DNA of 64,000 nucleotides, from contig NC_058051.1 in the NCBI RefSeq assembly GCF_020085105.1, positions 24,984,955 to 25,048,954 of the forward strand. The letters run 5' to 3'. Origin of the DNA: Siniperca chuatsi (lineage: Eukaryota > Chordata > Actinopteri > Centrarchiformes > Sinipercidae). How positions within the stretch are numbered: the first letter of the stretch is position 1; each line of letters opens with the position of its first letter. This document shows, piece by piece, positions 19,445 to 38,939 of this stretch. The translations under genes and the position numbers were made by a program. The notes beneath the pieces were generated by a model. It ran no database searches and was not told the origin of the DNA. It worked only from the letters and a program-made list of their open reading frames with translations.

Positions 19445-20592
19445 ACACAGAGTCCTGCCACCTTCAGAAGTTTTCTGATGACTCTGCTGTGGTGGGATGT
19501 GTCAGCGGTGGTGATGAGACGGAGTACAGGGCTGTGGTGGGTAACTTTGTTTCATGGTGCGAGCAGAACCATCTGCAGCTCAATGCGACAAAGTCAAAGG
19601 AGCTGATTGTGGATCTACGGAGGGCCAAGGCACCAGTGACCCCGGTTTCCATCCAGGGGGTCAGTGTGGACATTGTGGAGGACTACAAGTACCTGGGAGT
19701 ACACTTGGATAATAAACTGGACTGGACCAAGAACACTCAGGCTGTTTACAGGAAGGGCCAGAGCCGCCTCTATTTTCTGAGGAGGCTGAGGTCCTTCAAC
19801 ATCTGCCGGACAATGCTGAAGATGTTCTATGAGTCTGTGGTGGCCAGTGCTATCCTGTATGCTGTTGCATGCTGGGGCAGCAGGTTAAAGGTAGCGGACG
19901 CAAACAGACTGAACAAACTGATCCGTAAGGCCAGTAACATTGTGGGGTGGAGCTGGACTCTCTGGCGGTGGTGTCAGAGAGGAGGATGCTGGCCAAACTA
20001 CACGCCATCTTGGACAGTGTCTCCCACCCGCTCCATGACGTGCTGGCTAAACAAAGGAGCACCTTCAGCGGAAGACTCATCCCACCAAAGAGCACCACAG
20101 AGCGCCACAGGAAGTCATTCCTGCCTGTGGCCATCAAACTATTTAACTCCTCCCTCTAAGGATTAGTCTGTTTGACCCTAGGTCACTAAACTGGACATTG
20201 AGCATTACATCTTAATAATAATTGTGCAATATTCTGTTTACTACTCAAGTGCAATATTAGTTTTCCTTGTTAGTTTTTCTTATTACTGTTACGGATATAC
20301 CTCAATCACTCTCGACAGTACATGCACCTCCGCTTTTACTATTATTTATTACATAATTAGTGACATTGTATTTATACTGTACTTCACCATCTACCAGTAA
20401 ACCCACTTGGTACTCGACACTTAGTTTATCTTATACTTATACCAACATGTTACTTAATTTATTTCTGACCTGTTTATAGTGTATAATATCGTTTTCTCCT
20501 GTGTGCACTGACGTAAAGAAGAGCTACTGGAACAAAGAGTTTCCCTACGGGGATCAATAAAGTATTTCTGATTCTGATTCTGATTCTGATAT
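19445..20592 (+). mobile_element. L2-like LINE fragment, 3' half of reverse transcriptase
   Basis: Translation from about 19460 gives a typical C-terminal part of a non-LTR reverse transcriptase: QNHLQLNATKSKELIVDLRR, DIVEDYKYLGVHLDNKLDW, LKMFYESVVASAILYAVACW. Near 19945 the frame shifts by one reading frame, after which VSERRMLAKLHAILDSVSHP and the ending SFLPVAIKLFNSSL follow. The 3' UTR ends in ATAAAGTATTTCTGA and a short TGATTC tandem tail (about 20558-20592). Truncated 5' end, a frameshift and no endonuclease mean it is dead. L2/Rex1-type is inferred from motifs and tail. Confidence 0.85.
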
Positions 20593-21526
20593 GAGCAGTA
20601 ACTAATGGTTTTATTGATGGTTAATGAATCATTTACTGATGCTTTATAGATCAGTTAGCGAAAACACGTTTTGGGTTGCCAGGTTGTGAACAACTCCTTT
20701 GGCTGGTGTTGATGCTTTCTATATAATAAAAACAGAATAATAGTAATAATGCAGTTATACATTTTGGTAATCTATTGATAAATGCTCATGGGTTTCTCAC
20801 ATTCTAATAAAGTCAGTAAATAGTTTTTACAATAATCCATCCAGTCTACTGTTGTAAACGATAATAAGTTGTTAATAAATAGATTTTGGTCCAGATGCAC
20901 GCCACATTTTTCCCATTAGGTAAGTGGTCTAACAGCCCATCTGGGGTGTCTTTCTGATGGATTTAAGAAAGACCCAGGCAGGTCTGTGGTATCCAAGAGT
21001 GTTTTCGCATCAGAGTGTTTTCCTTTTGAGAAAATGGCACCAGCTATCTATTTAGCATTTGTGAACAAGTCAGTGGAATGTGAAACTGTGATTGTGAGAT
21101 CAAAGACGGGCTACAGAAATAGGAGTTAATGGGGCAGTTTGCACAGGATTTTGATTTTGGATTTCCCATTCAATTGACTTTCAAATAATGAAGCTTGTGT
21201 CCATTTTCTCTGAGACAGAAAGTGAAGCGTGAAAGCTTTTCCATCTCCTGAGCGGAGGTGATCAATAGAATAGACTCATGGAAATCCCGAAGCTTCCTTC
21301 CTTCACAGTTTAGGAGAATTACAACGTTAACAGTATGGCAAAGAGTGTGTTTGAGAATTGGTTCAACTGTTGAGAGGTCACTGACCTGTGAGGATATACA
21401 GTAGGTAGCGGTGACAAGTTCACTGCCACTAATCCGCTGATCCACTGCAACAAAGAGATGGGATTTAGTCTCAATCCAATCAGAACAATCTGCCTCCTTA
21501 GAAGTATCCATCAATCGATCTATCAT

Positions 21527-21574
21527 CTATCTGTCTGTCCGTCTATCTGTCTGTCCGTCTATCTGTCTGTCTAC
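21527..21574. repeat. CTGTCTGTCCGTCTAT short tandem repeat
   Basis: A 16-base unit made of CTGT, CCGT and CTAT sub-words is repeated about three times. It is a simple sequence, not a spaced array. Confidence 0.85.
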
Positions 21575-22202
21575 TGCATTTATCAGTGGCTCTGTTTTAA
21601 AGTGTCTTGTTTCTGCGTAAAAAGGCACTAACAGCAAAAGTCAGGTAAACACATTGCTCTTTATTTTAGCAACAACAACATAATGAAATTGTCTTCACCT
21701 TCTTGTTAATCTTATTTTTTTAATCTTGCTCTGAACAGCAACGGTCTGGCAAGACCAGTTTAAGGCTTTTTAACTCTAGCTTTGTGTTTGTGTTTGAGGT
21801 ACAGCCCTGCCCAACTCCTGTCACAACAAGCCCATTTTATGGTACACTGTGTGGTTGTTACGTGATGGATTTAAACACTTAGCACCATAACTGAAGCCTC
21901 TCTGGCTTTGTTACTGCAACAAGGGTGGTAAAGATGCTCTGTGGGCTATTTATGTATTTCAATGTCATCTGGGAAAACTGAGCTGACTGGACAGTGTTTA
22001 CAACAAAACTGTCATATCTCAGTGACACAATTTCAAATTAACTTAAATGCACATGTCAGGACTTTTCCTCCATCACATACACCCATGTACATGCTGGTAT
22101 GTGAGCTCACACACAAATACACGCAAACACACACACACACGGTTCCGAAATTTCCCTCTTGTGACTATTCTACAGAAAAACAACCCTGATAAAAGAAAGT
22201 AT

Positions 22203-22602
22203 GGTAACGCTTTATTTTACAGGTCCATAAAGTCTTTATAATTTCCTTAGAAGGTTCCTGGAAAGAACTTTGTAATTTAGCACTAATTATAGTTAAAATA
22301 CAGACAATGTTTAATTGGTCAAATGCCAAATAATTAATTCCAATTAAATGCTAAGATAGGGTAACCTCGACTCTTTCAGTCACACATAAGAAGAATAACA
22401 TTTCCAATAATTAGTGGATGATGAATAAATAGAGCAGTTATTTCAAGGAAATTCCTCTGGAAATCAACAACTGCTTTGAACACAACAGTGTCGAACTTTG
22501 TCTCTATTTTCCCTAAAATTTGTACCAAATTAAATATTTCTTTCTAGGAAAGTTTTGAGCAAATTATGAGGAAATAACGGACCTGTAAAATAAAGTGTTA
22601 CC
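22203..22602. mobile_element. TIR element with GGTAACGCTTTATTTTACAG ends
   Basis: The left end GGTAACGCTTTATTTTACAG is repeated in inverted form at the right, ending CTGTAAAATAAAGTGTTACC, with one mismatch in 20 bases. The element is 400 bp and non-coding. Flanks GAAAGTAT and AAAAGTAC match at 6 of 8 positions, suggesting but not proving an 8-bp duplication. Confidence 0.75.
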
Positions 22603-23792
22603 AAAAGTACCACATGCCTGTACCATCAGTAATATCAAAGCTATTCTGTTAGTGGTCTGGAGTCTGTAGCTAATTTTTTTTTTTTTTTTTTACATTTTTC
22701 AGACAACAAAGTATTGATACAGTACAATTACAGACAGTGCTGTCCCTCTATAACTTCCTCTTCATTTTACAGTTTAATTTACATGGAAATGAATGTCTGT
22801 CCTGTTTCCTTTCCAGTGTAAGATGGATGCAGTATGAAAATACAACTGTTGAGAGTCCTATCCGTAGGAGACATCCTGCAAATGTAAATGTAAATCATAA
22901 CGTAGCTATTCAGTACATACACAATCTGAATGAAGGTGGATCTTATTAGAATAACAGTGATGGCATGTCCCAAAACCAACAGATTGCTTGTAAACACACA
23001 CAAATCTCTTTTTTATGTTCTGGCTTACCTCAAAAAACAAATATAGTACCACAGGAATGTTGTAAATCCCACTAACAGCATGAAAATGCTCAAAGCCTTT
23101 TCGTAAATAATCACATTTTCAACTGTTTTTACATTCAACTCAAATGTTGCTTTTGAACTGCCCTTCAGATGTGAAGCAGCATTCTCAGAGACTCCTTCAA
23201 CATGAGTGAGTAGCTATGGAAAATTATGATTATGTTTATCAGTACCTGTGTTGTTTTTATTGTAGATTGTGTTTAAAATTACAATGTGAGGTTACCACCT
23301 CCTCTCCTACTCACTCTTCTACATCTTGTTCAGTGATGTTTCAGTTCTGGCTGCCAATCATGCATGTTGAAGGCTCGTCTCTGTTGTCGACCGCCTTGAG
23401 AGGATGTGCTGAAGCACCTTCACTGAGGAGGACTTTCTGCCTCTGATTGATAAGCTCCACTTCTCCGCCTACCTGTGCTTCGCTCCAAGTTCACTGGACA
23501 GCGAGCTTTCCCGCTAACGTCGACCTCTTCCTGTACCACACCCTGACCTGAGAAATGATACAGAAACCGAAATATGCACCATCATTAGACAACATCACAG
23601 CACTTTGTCTTTGTAAAAAATAGACACCACACTCCATCCCTTTCTGTTTGTCTCCACTGCCTGACAGTACAGAGAGCAATCAAGTAGGCGTGGAGCTGAA
23701 ACAGACTGCTCAGTGAGAGTCATCCACCTGCCATTTTTTTTAAGGCAGGGTGTCCACACGGCAGCGAGCTGAGTCACAGCACCTTCAGCGCA

Positions 23793-28004
<4,212 letters not shown>

Positions 28005-28403
28005 GTTTGTTGTAGAGAAGAGAGTGAGTAAGAGATGGGAAAATGATGGAAGGGGGGGAGGGGGGTCGCGTAGCCTGTCGGTCTGTATGCATGCGTGTGG
28101 GAGAGAGAGGGAGGGGAAAGGAGGCTGGGAGGAGGGCCAGAGAGATGGGGAGTCACCGATGCTCATCAATCAGCGGTGATAATATACAGGAGGAGGATTT
28201 TAATCGCGACCACATAAAAGCTGCAGGTCCGGTCCGATGCCTTTAGACAGAAGACTTCTCTGCATGAAACGGGGCTTGAATTGTTTGGAGGTTATTATCG
28301 TTCATATTCCTGCACAGGTAGCACGAGCTCCACTTACACAGCTGGACCAGGAGGATTGTGACATGCGTCCCTTTAGTAAATCAGAAACCATCTTGCTTGT
28401 AGC

Positions 28404-29824
28404 CAGTGGTGGAACAAGTGCTCAGATCCTTTACTTTAGTAAAAGTACCAGCACATCATTCTAAAAATACTGCAAGGAAAAGTCCTGCATTCAAAATCCC
28501 ACTTAAGTAAAAGTACATAAGTATTATCAGCAAAGTCCTCAAAGTATCAAAAGCAAAAGTACTCCTGCAGAAAAATGGCCGATGTGACTGATATATTAAT
28601 ATATATTACATTATTACTGCTGCATCAATGTGAATGTGTAAGAAGCATTTTGCTGTTGTAGCTGGAGCTACTTTTAAATACTTTATAAAATTATCTGGTT
28701 CAGTCACGTGGTTCCCAACCTCGTCGTAAGATGGTTAGTCGGGTAGAAACGAAGGAAAAATAAACTGTGATACACACATTTTCATGAATTTTTCGAGACT
28801 TTTTTTCAAATCTTTAGTGAGATATTGGATAATTTTACCTCTTTGGGCCTTAAACAATTATTTAAATGAAACCATCTGAGAAGTTCAGAGGGGAAACGTC
28901 TCTTTGGTGGAACTGCAAACAACTCAAACACATCTGAAACATGACAACTAGACACTGTTGGGAACTGCTGCTTTCATCTTTAACAACACACTGTGTCGCA
29001 TTAACTTATCATAGATTTTTTTTTATGTAAAATTGTAATCTGTAAAGTAACTACAGCTATCAGTAGAATAGAAGTATACAGAAGGACAAAATGGAAATAC
29101 TTTCTTTCCTTCAATGACCTTGAGGAGGTGATTCACGCCTTTATCTCGCTTTGACTATTGCAGCAGCCTTGACTCAGCCAGTCTCTGCTTTCTCGCCTCC
29201 AGCTGCCCGGCTCTCAACAGGCACACGTGTGACCACATCACGCCCATTTTGGCCTCTCTGCGCCTCTCCGTCTCGTTTTAGAATTGATTTTAAGATCTTA
29301 TTGTTTTGTTTTTAAGTCAATGCGTCGGCGCCTCCTTACCTCGCCGATCTTTTATCTCCCTCGAGATCACTCTGGTCTGCTGACCAGATGCAGGTCCAGA
29401 TTAAAGCACAGGGGAGGTCGGGCCTTTGCTGTCGCTGCTCCTAAATTATGGAACAGCCTACCGCTCCACATCTGGACCTCACCTACAGTGGACACTTTTA
29501 AAACTGGTTTGAAAACTTTTTATTCTTTTGAAAAAAATCAGATTGAGTTTTGACATCTTGGATTCTATTTGTGTTGTTTATATTCTCCATTATTTTATTT
29601 TTTAAAATATATTTTATTGCATCATATATTTTGTCCCAGCCTGTTTCTTTTAATTTGTGCAGCACTTTGGTCAACATCTGTTGTTTTTAAACGTGCTTAT
29701 AAATAAACTTGACATTTGATCTATAGAGTTCCTATATAAATTAACTTTACTTACTTAAATACCAGTACCTCAACATTTTACTTTATTACAGTACTTGAGT
29801 AAATGTACGTACTTTCCACCACTG
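28404..29824. mobile_element. CAGTGGTGGAA-family element split by a LINE tail
   Basis: The left end CAGTGGTGGAACAAGTGCTC and the right end ACTTTCCACCACTG are near-perfect inverted repeats, with ACTTAAGTAAAAGTAC-type interior sequence next to both ends. About 600 bases in the middle (29.1-29.7 kb) are a LINE tail, accounting for the unusual length compared with relatives of about 500 bp. Flanks do not form a clear 8-bp duplication. Confidence 0.65.
29105..29715 (+). mobile_element. LINE 3' fragment with ORF2 C-terminus
   Basis: A frame at about 29310-29550 encodes SRLKHRGGRAFAVAAPKLWN and LPLHIWTSPTVDTFKTGLKT, the usual C-terminal end of fish non-LTR retrotransposon polyproteins (L2/Rex-like). 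Upstream sequence reads as further decayed polyprotein in shifted frames. It ends in an AATAAACTTGACATTTGAT tail near 29715. Confidence 0.7.
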
Positions 29825-29924
29825 CTTAGTTCAAGTTCAAAGGCAAATAATGCAATTAAAACATTATTATTTATATCTTATGCTGCCAGTCATGTAATCA
29901 TGAAGTTATATTTGCAGTTAAGTG

Positions 29925-32900
29925 TTACGACACCTTAAAGAGACCTTTGTGTCTCACCATCAGTCTGAGGTGGAGCAGCTTGGTGAGCCTCTTCTGCCTC
30001 CACTTGACCAAGTTCACCATCTGATCGCAGTTTCTATTCTGCTTTTGCTTTCTAGGGCCTCTGCAGTCGGGGTTCCTCTTTCCTCGCTCCTTCCTCTCTT
30101 GGCTCCAACCTCCGCTGCAGGTCTGCTGAGCCAACTCTTCTGCTAAAACTCTGGTGACTTGGGCTTAGGCTGTCACTTCTGCCAACAGGAAACACTTTTA
30201 GCTTGTGGAGGCTCTCTTGGAGGTATTGATCCTCTCACTACTGTGTCCCTAGAGCACCTAAACCAGAACTTTACAAATACATTGCCAACTTCGGCTTTTG
30301 TCTGCTGTAGAGAAAACACACAATTGACAAAACCATTAAAAGTGAGTTTGTTCATACCCTGCAGCTTTAGCCCACATACTTTGAGCAATCAAAAATTGCA
30401 GATGTTTAAGACATTTAAAAACTGTTTCAATAAGGAAAAAAGACCAAAAATAATGAAAATGTACTAAAATTTAATCATTCATAAAAGCTGGAAAATCATC
30501 TGTGACAGCAATATTAGAGTTGGTTTAGTACAATATATTTTCAGCCTCAAGACAAAATCAGAACGCACCATTCCCCCCCCCATCAGTCTATAAAATACTA
30601 ATTTCCTTAGCTTTATTATGCAAAAATGGAAGTAGAATATATTATGGGAAATATGGAAGGCTTGCAGCTTTCAATATAAAACAAAGTCACTTAGGAAAGA
30701 TGTTATCTCATCAATACACATCCTTGTAAGTAGGAGCGAGAAACCTATGAACAATGATGCATCTTTGTTGACACTGTTAGTGCAGAAATGTATGAGAAGG
30801 CCAACATTTCACATGGTTTGTTTTGCAAGCGTATTGTCACAATATGCCAGACTAATGTTACTTTTAATAAAACATTTTAGTTCCCATATAGGGATTTAAA
30901 CCCATGGTCTCGTCTTTTACACTGATATTTCCAGAAGAAAGACACCTTGGAGAAGTAAAACAAAAAACATAAACAGAGCTGTCATCAGGCTGACAATAAA
31001 CAACAACAACAAAAAAAAAAAAAAAGAGGTGGATTCCTTTGCCATTTAAAAGCAGAGAAGAGTATCTTGAGTATGTGCCGTCTCCTGCCATTTTACAAGT
31101 GGTGAAGTATCTCTGTCAGCCTTTTTCAAAATGCTCTGGAGAGGACTTGGAATGCTGGCATGATCCACTGGGAAGCAGTTAATCATTACAAGTTTCTGCA
31201 AGTAAGAAAAAAATAACGTCAGTACATATTAAACATTGTGTAGGACATGAGCTGTTTGCAGGGAAAAGAGGAGGCTCAGTTAAGAGCAGAGGTCTTAAAG
31301 TCAAACAACCTGAGAGCAACTGGCCAGGCTGTTCTCTGCTCGGGTGCCACTTGAACAAAACTCCAGTGTTTGTTTTCCATCAATACATTTTAACTATATA
31401 CACTCTGAAACTGAGCAATCGTTCCCTCTCCTCTCCCTTGTGCCTGTCGCACTGCTCTGCACGTTCAGTAAAGTAATGCCTCTGACATTGTTTCCTTAGA
31501 GAACATCAACTTTCTCCTTGCAGATGAGACCGAAAGTAGTCGCACTAAATCTCAGTTGTCTGCCTCTCTTGAAAATGTCTGTGCTCTAGGTAAACCCATT
31601 CTTTCATGGTTATAAAGAGAAGTTTTGGTGGCTGGTGTGCCGCAGTAAATCAGAGTGCAGAGCGTTTTTGTTACAGCTTGCCAAATGTTAAATGTAAAAT
31701 AAAAAGCCAATTTTTATGCTCCAAGTTTGCAGCCTTGCTAGAAAATTAAGTGATTACTCTAAAATAAAAGGCTAGGGAGAAAAAAACCCAAAATGGATTA
31801 ACAAAATATACTCAACTGGTAGTTTGAGACCTCTGCTCTAGAGACTGAATCTGTTTTGGGAGTTTATCCCAGTGAGATAAAGACAGCTATTACCAAGACA
31901 TTAATTTACTTCACAGTGAATAGCCAGAATAAACCATCAGTGGCTACAGTAGTTTGGACAACTGCACTGAACATCCTCTCAGGTCATCAAGCACTTACAG
32001 AGACGATAGATGTCCAAGAGTGGACAAGTCATATCTGTCTCAGAGCCAGATCTGTCAATAAACATACCAGTATTTTTTGCACATTTTAGCCTCTTAATAC
32101 AAATCATACCCTTAAAAGGATAGGGTCACAATTAAAAACAATAGTCGTTTTAGTACAAAAATCCCTCTTTGTGGAGGGATGGTAACACAAAGAGGGATTG
32201 GTAACACAGACGAGGTGTTTGTACTAAAAAGACTAACTTTGGAAGATCCCCATGAGTGGATTTCATCCCCCCATCACTTACATTAGTATGCATATGCATG
32301 CACAAGTGCATTATGAAGAGCTTTCTTAATGGCCAGTATGAACAGGAGGAATGATTACAGCAAGTAAAACCTGTTTCGGTGTTCATACAGGCACACGACT
32401 ACTGTTTGAAAAATAGTGAACCTATCCTTAAACAAAGCAGATTTTTTAAAATTTGTTTTTTCTACCTTCTGAGATTTGAAACTTGGTAATCCATCACAGG
32501 GAACATCATGTCTGCTTTTATTGATGTCAAAGTTATATTACCGTGGCAGTGGAGTTTCATTTGAAAAGTCAGCACGGCATGATATTCACTGTGATGGATT
32601 ACATATCTCCACCAAGCTTTAAGTCTCCAGAGGTTGATTTTAATATCAGAGTGAGAGGAGTGTAAACCAATGATTTACACCCACGAACAGAGAGACACAC
32701 ACACACACACAAAAACAATATAGTATGCTTTGGGAAACAGTGGCTGGTGATTTAAAGTGTACATAACATGCAGTATATTAAAGTACAGTTACAATGCTCC
32801 AACAGCAGGTGGAGCCACAACATTCATGAAAGGCCTACAACTTGACACAATTACATAAAACATTTTAAACCATCTTTGTCCATTAATATGGTTCCTTTAA
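29925..32900. other. Intergenic between xkr7 and the L1-like fragment
   Basis: No coding exon is recognised on either strand. An A-rich tract lies at about 31008-31025 and a short CA tract near 32696-32711. Nothing else repeats clearly within the window. Confidence 0.45.
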
Positions 32901-32924
32901 TAAAAATATTTAAAAAAAAAAAAG

Positions 32925-34535
32925 CAAATTTGAAGAAATGGAAATGGATAAATCTCAACTGATGGGGAAAATATTATTATTAAGATTATTATTATAAAGA
33001 TGGCGGTTGCTCCACAATTCAATTACATCTCTATGATGATACCAGTAACCATCTCTGACAGCATCTTCGCATCTTCAAAACAATATAACCGTCTGATTAA
33101 GGAGTTTTTATGGAATGGAAAAAAGCCCAGAATTGGTCTGAAAAAACTGTTTGCCTCAAGAGATAGTGGTGGATTGGCTCCCTCAAATACGAATTATATA
33201 ACATAGCATTTGAAATGAATAAGCTACTAAGACATTGGGCAATTTATGAGTCTAACCCTGAGTGGGTAAAGATGGAGGGGGTTGTGGAACTGTTATCACA
33301 GAAGAACACAGCAAAAAAGATGGAACAAGGAAACCTAATTTTACAACATTCACAGTGGGAATGGGCACACAAGATTTGGGGGGTTTCTCAATACAAATTA
33401 TGCTACTCCTTCATATGGAAACAACCCCTCAATCTGTATAGGGAAAAGGTATTTTTATGGGATACATGGTTGGCAAAGGGGATACATGTTGTCAATGATC
33501 TCTACAGAGATCGCTTGTTTATTTGTGGACCTTAAAGAACAATTTAATCTAACAGATAAAAGGTGATTTCTGGAAGTATTTACAGCTGAGGAGCAGTGTC
33601 TCCTGTCTTTGGACTGAAATGTTAAGAGGAAGAAGAGAATAAGGTTAAAGAGTTTCTAAATTCTCCTCATACTCTACCTCAATATTTTATAGGAAAATGT
33701 CAAATATTCAAACTAGAATGTGTGAAAGCTTGAGACTAACATGGAAAAAGGATCTTGGCAGTGAGATTAGGGAAGATGTATGGCAGGAGGTGATCTCAAA
33801 TGTAGGCTGGGCTATAAGGTAGTAGTAGATATTCATTAATAAAATTGTACATAGATATTATTTTACACCCTGGAAACTGTTTAAAATGGGCTTAACCCAG
33901 GACAATAAATGCTGGAAATGTAACAAAGAAGCAGGCACATTTCTCCATGGTCTATGGGACTGTCCCATGGTACTACCTTTTTGGAAGGTGGTACTGAAAA
34001 CCCTCGAAGGGTGGCTCAAACAACCTCTATCAGAATCCCCACAATTATGTCTGCTAGGGGACAAATCTCTGCCACCGGGCCTTACTAAAGCAGAGTTTGG
34101 ACTGACGGCAACAGGTTTTATTGTGGCAGCTAGGCTTATTCTACGCAACTGGAGGAACCCACATAGGCCAGAGTTTACAGAGTGGCTTAAACTCATGACA
34201 GAGACTGCTGCCTTTGAAAATATGATTGCCAGGGTAAATAACGCCCCAAGCAAAAATATCCAAATATGGCAAATCTGTCTGGCTTACATTACAGGTGCAA
34301 CATCTTAGAGAGGGTACAGGGTACTAGTGGACAGTATATATGTGTTTGTATGTATATATATGTATGTATGCACGCATGCATACATGTAAGAATTATTGGG
34401 GTGCCGAGGTGGTTTCCTGTGGCTGACTTTTAAGTTTTTCCGTTTCTTCCCTAACTGACTGTGAATCCTCTTATATCGCATCTGTATCATCTGTATTTTT
34501 GTATACAGTTAATATGTTAAAATGAATAAAACTTA
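32925..34535 (+). mobile_element. L1/Tx1-like LINE fragment, ORF2 C-terminus
   Basis: Decayed frames on the + strand encode VAPQFNYISMMIPVTISDSI, YNRLIKEFLWNGKKPRIGLK, EWAHKIWGVSQYK and KVFLWDTWLAKGIHVV. A longer frame at about 33886-34306 has CWKCNKEAGTFLHGLWDCPM, a Cys-His motif typical of the C-terminus of fish L1/Tx1-clade ORF2. Stops and frameshifts separate the pieces (near 33205, 33535 and 33820). The 3' end has AATGAATAAAACTTAAATG (about 34520-34540). There is no endonuclease or catalytic reverse transcriptase core, so it is inactive. Confidence 0.85.
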
Positions 34536-34987
34536 AATGACCAAATCATCTTTGATCAAATTAAAAAGGTGAAACCCTAACACGGATTTTTACACATTTA
34601 GGTTTCAGTAACTTGGTTCCAGGTTTCCCTAAAAGCAACAACAATATTCTCAGTACGTACTGTATGAAAACAGACGGTGGTATAACTGATGGCAGTACAA
34701 GGCAAAAAAGGACCAGAGAGGCGTTTAATTTAGTCAGCGCCCCCCCTAAAAAAGATTTATTCTTAAACCTACAGAGATGCTTTATGAGTCATCTTTGTTT
34801 CAAAGACATCAGTGATGCTTGCGTGCTATCAGAATTAATGAAATTACTTTAATAATTCTTGCAATAAACCTCTAAATGTTCAGTGACAATCCAGAGCTCA
34901 GTGAGCAGCAGGAGCCCTGCACGTGTCTGGAATAAATTTTGTTTCAACACCCACTCACCTGGCCTGGAGCTACTGTGGGAGGACTTT

Positions 34988-38905
<3,918 letters not shown>

Positions 38906-38939
38906 GGTGGGCAACTTCACTGGACAGCACAAGGGTCTG

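Larger units (their letters stand above)
20593..23792. other. Intergenic between the LINE fragment and xkr7
   Basis: I recognise no gene. Contents: a tetranucleotide-type CTGT/CTAT tract at about 21527-21574, a short CA tract near 22125, a TIR element at 22203-22602, a T-tract near 22675-22690, and otherwise unique-looking AT-rich sequence. The right part (about 23.0-23.8 kb) may include the xkr7 3' UTR. Confidence 0.5.

Noticed and set aside
19489-20166. Reverse transcriptase frame considered as a functional gene
   Set aside because: It is 5' truncated with a frameshift near 19945 and has a LINE 3' tail.
21527-21574. Regularly repeated CTGTCTGTCCGTCTAT considered as a CRISPR-like array
   Set aside because: There are no spacers; it is a simple tandem repeat in a eukaryotic genome.
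33886-34308. 140-codon frame with Cys-His motif considered as a host zinc-finger gene
   Set aside because: The motif and neighbouring decayed frames match the ORF2 C-terminus of L1/Tx1 LINEs.
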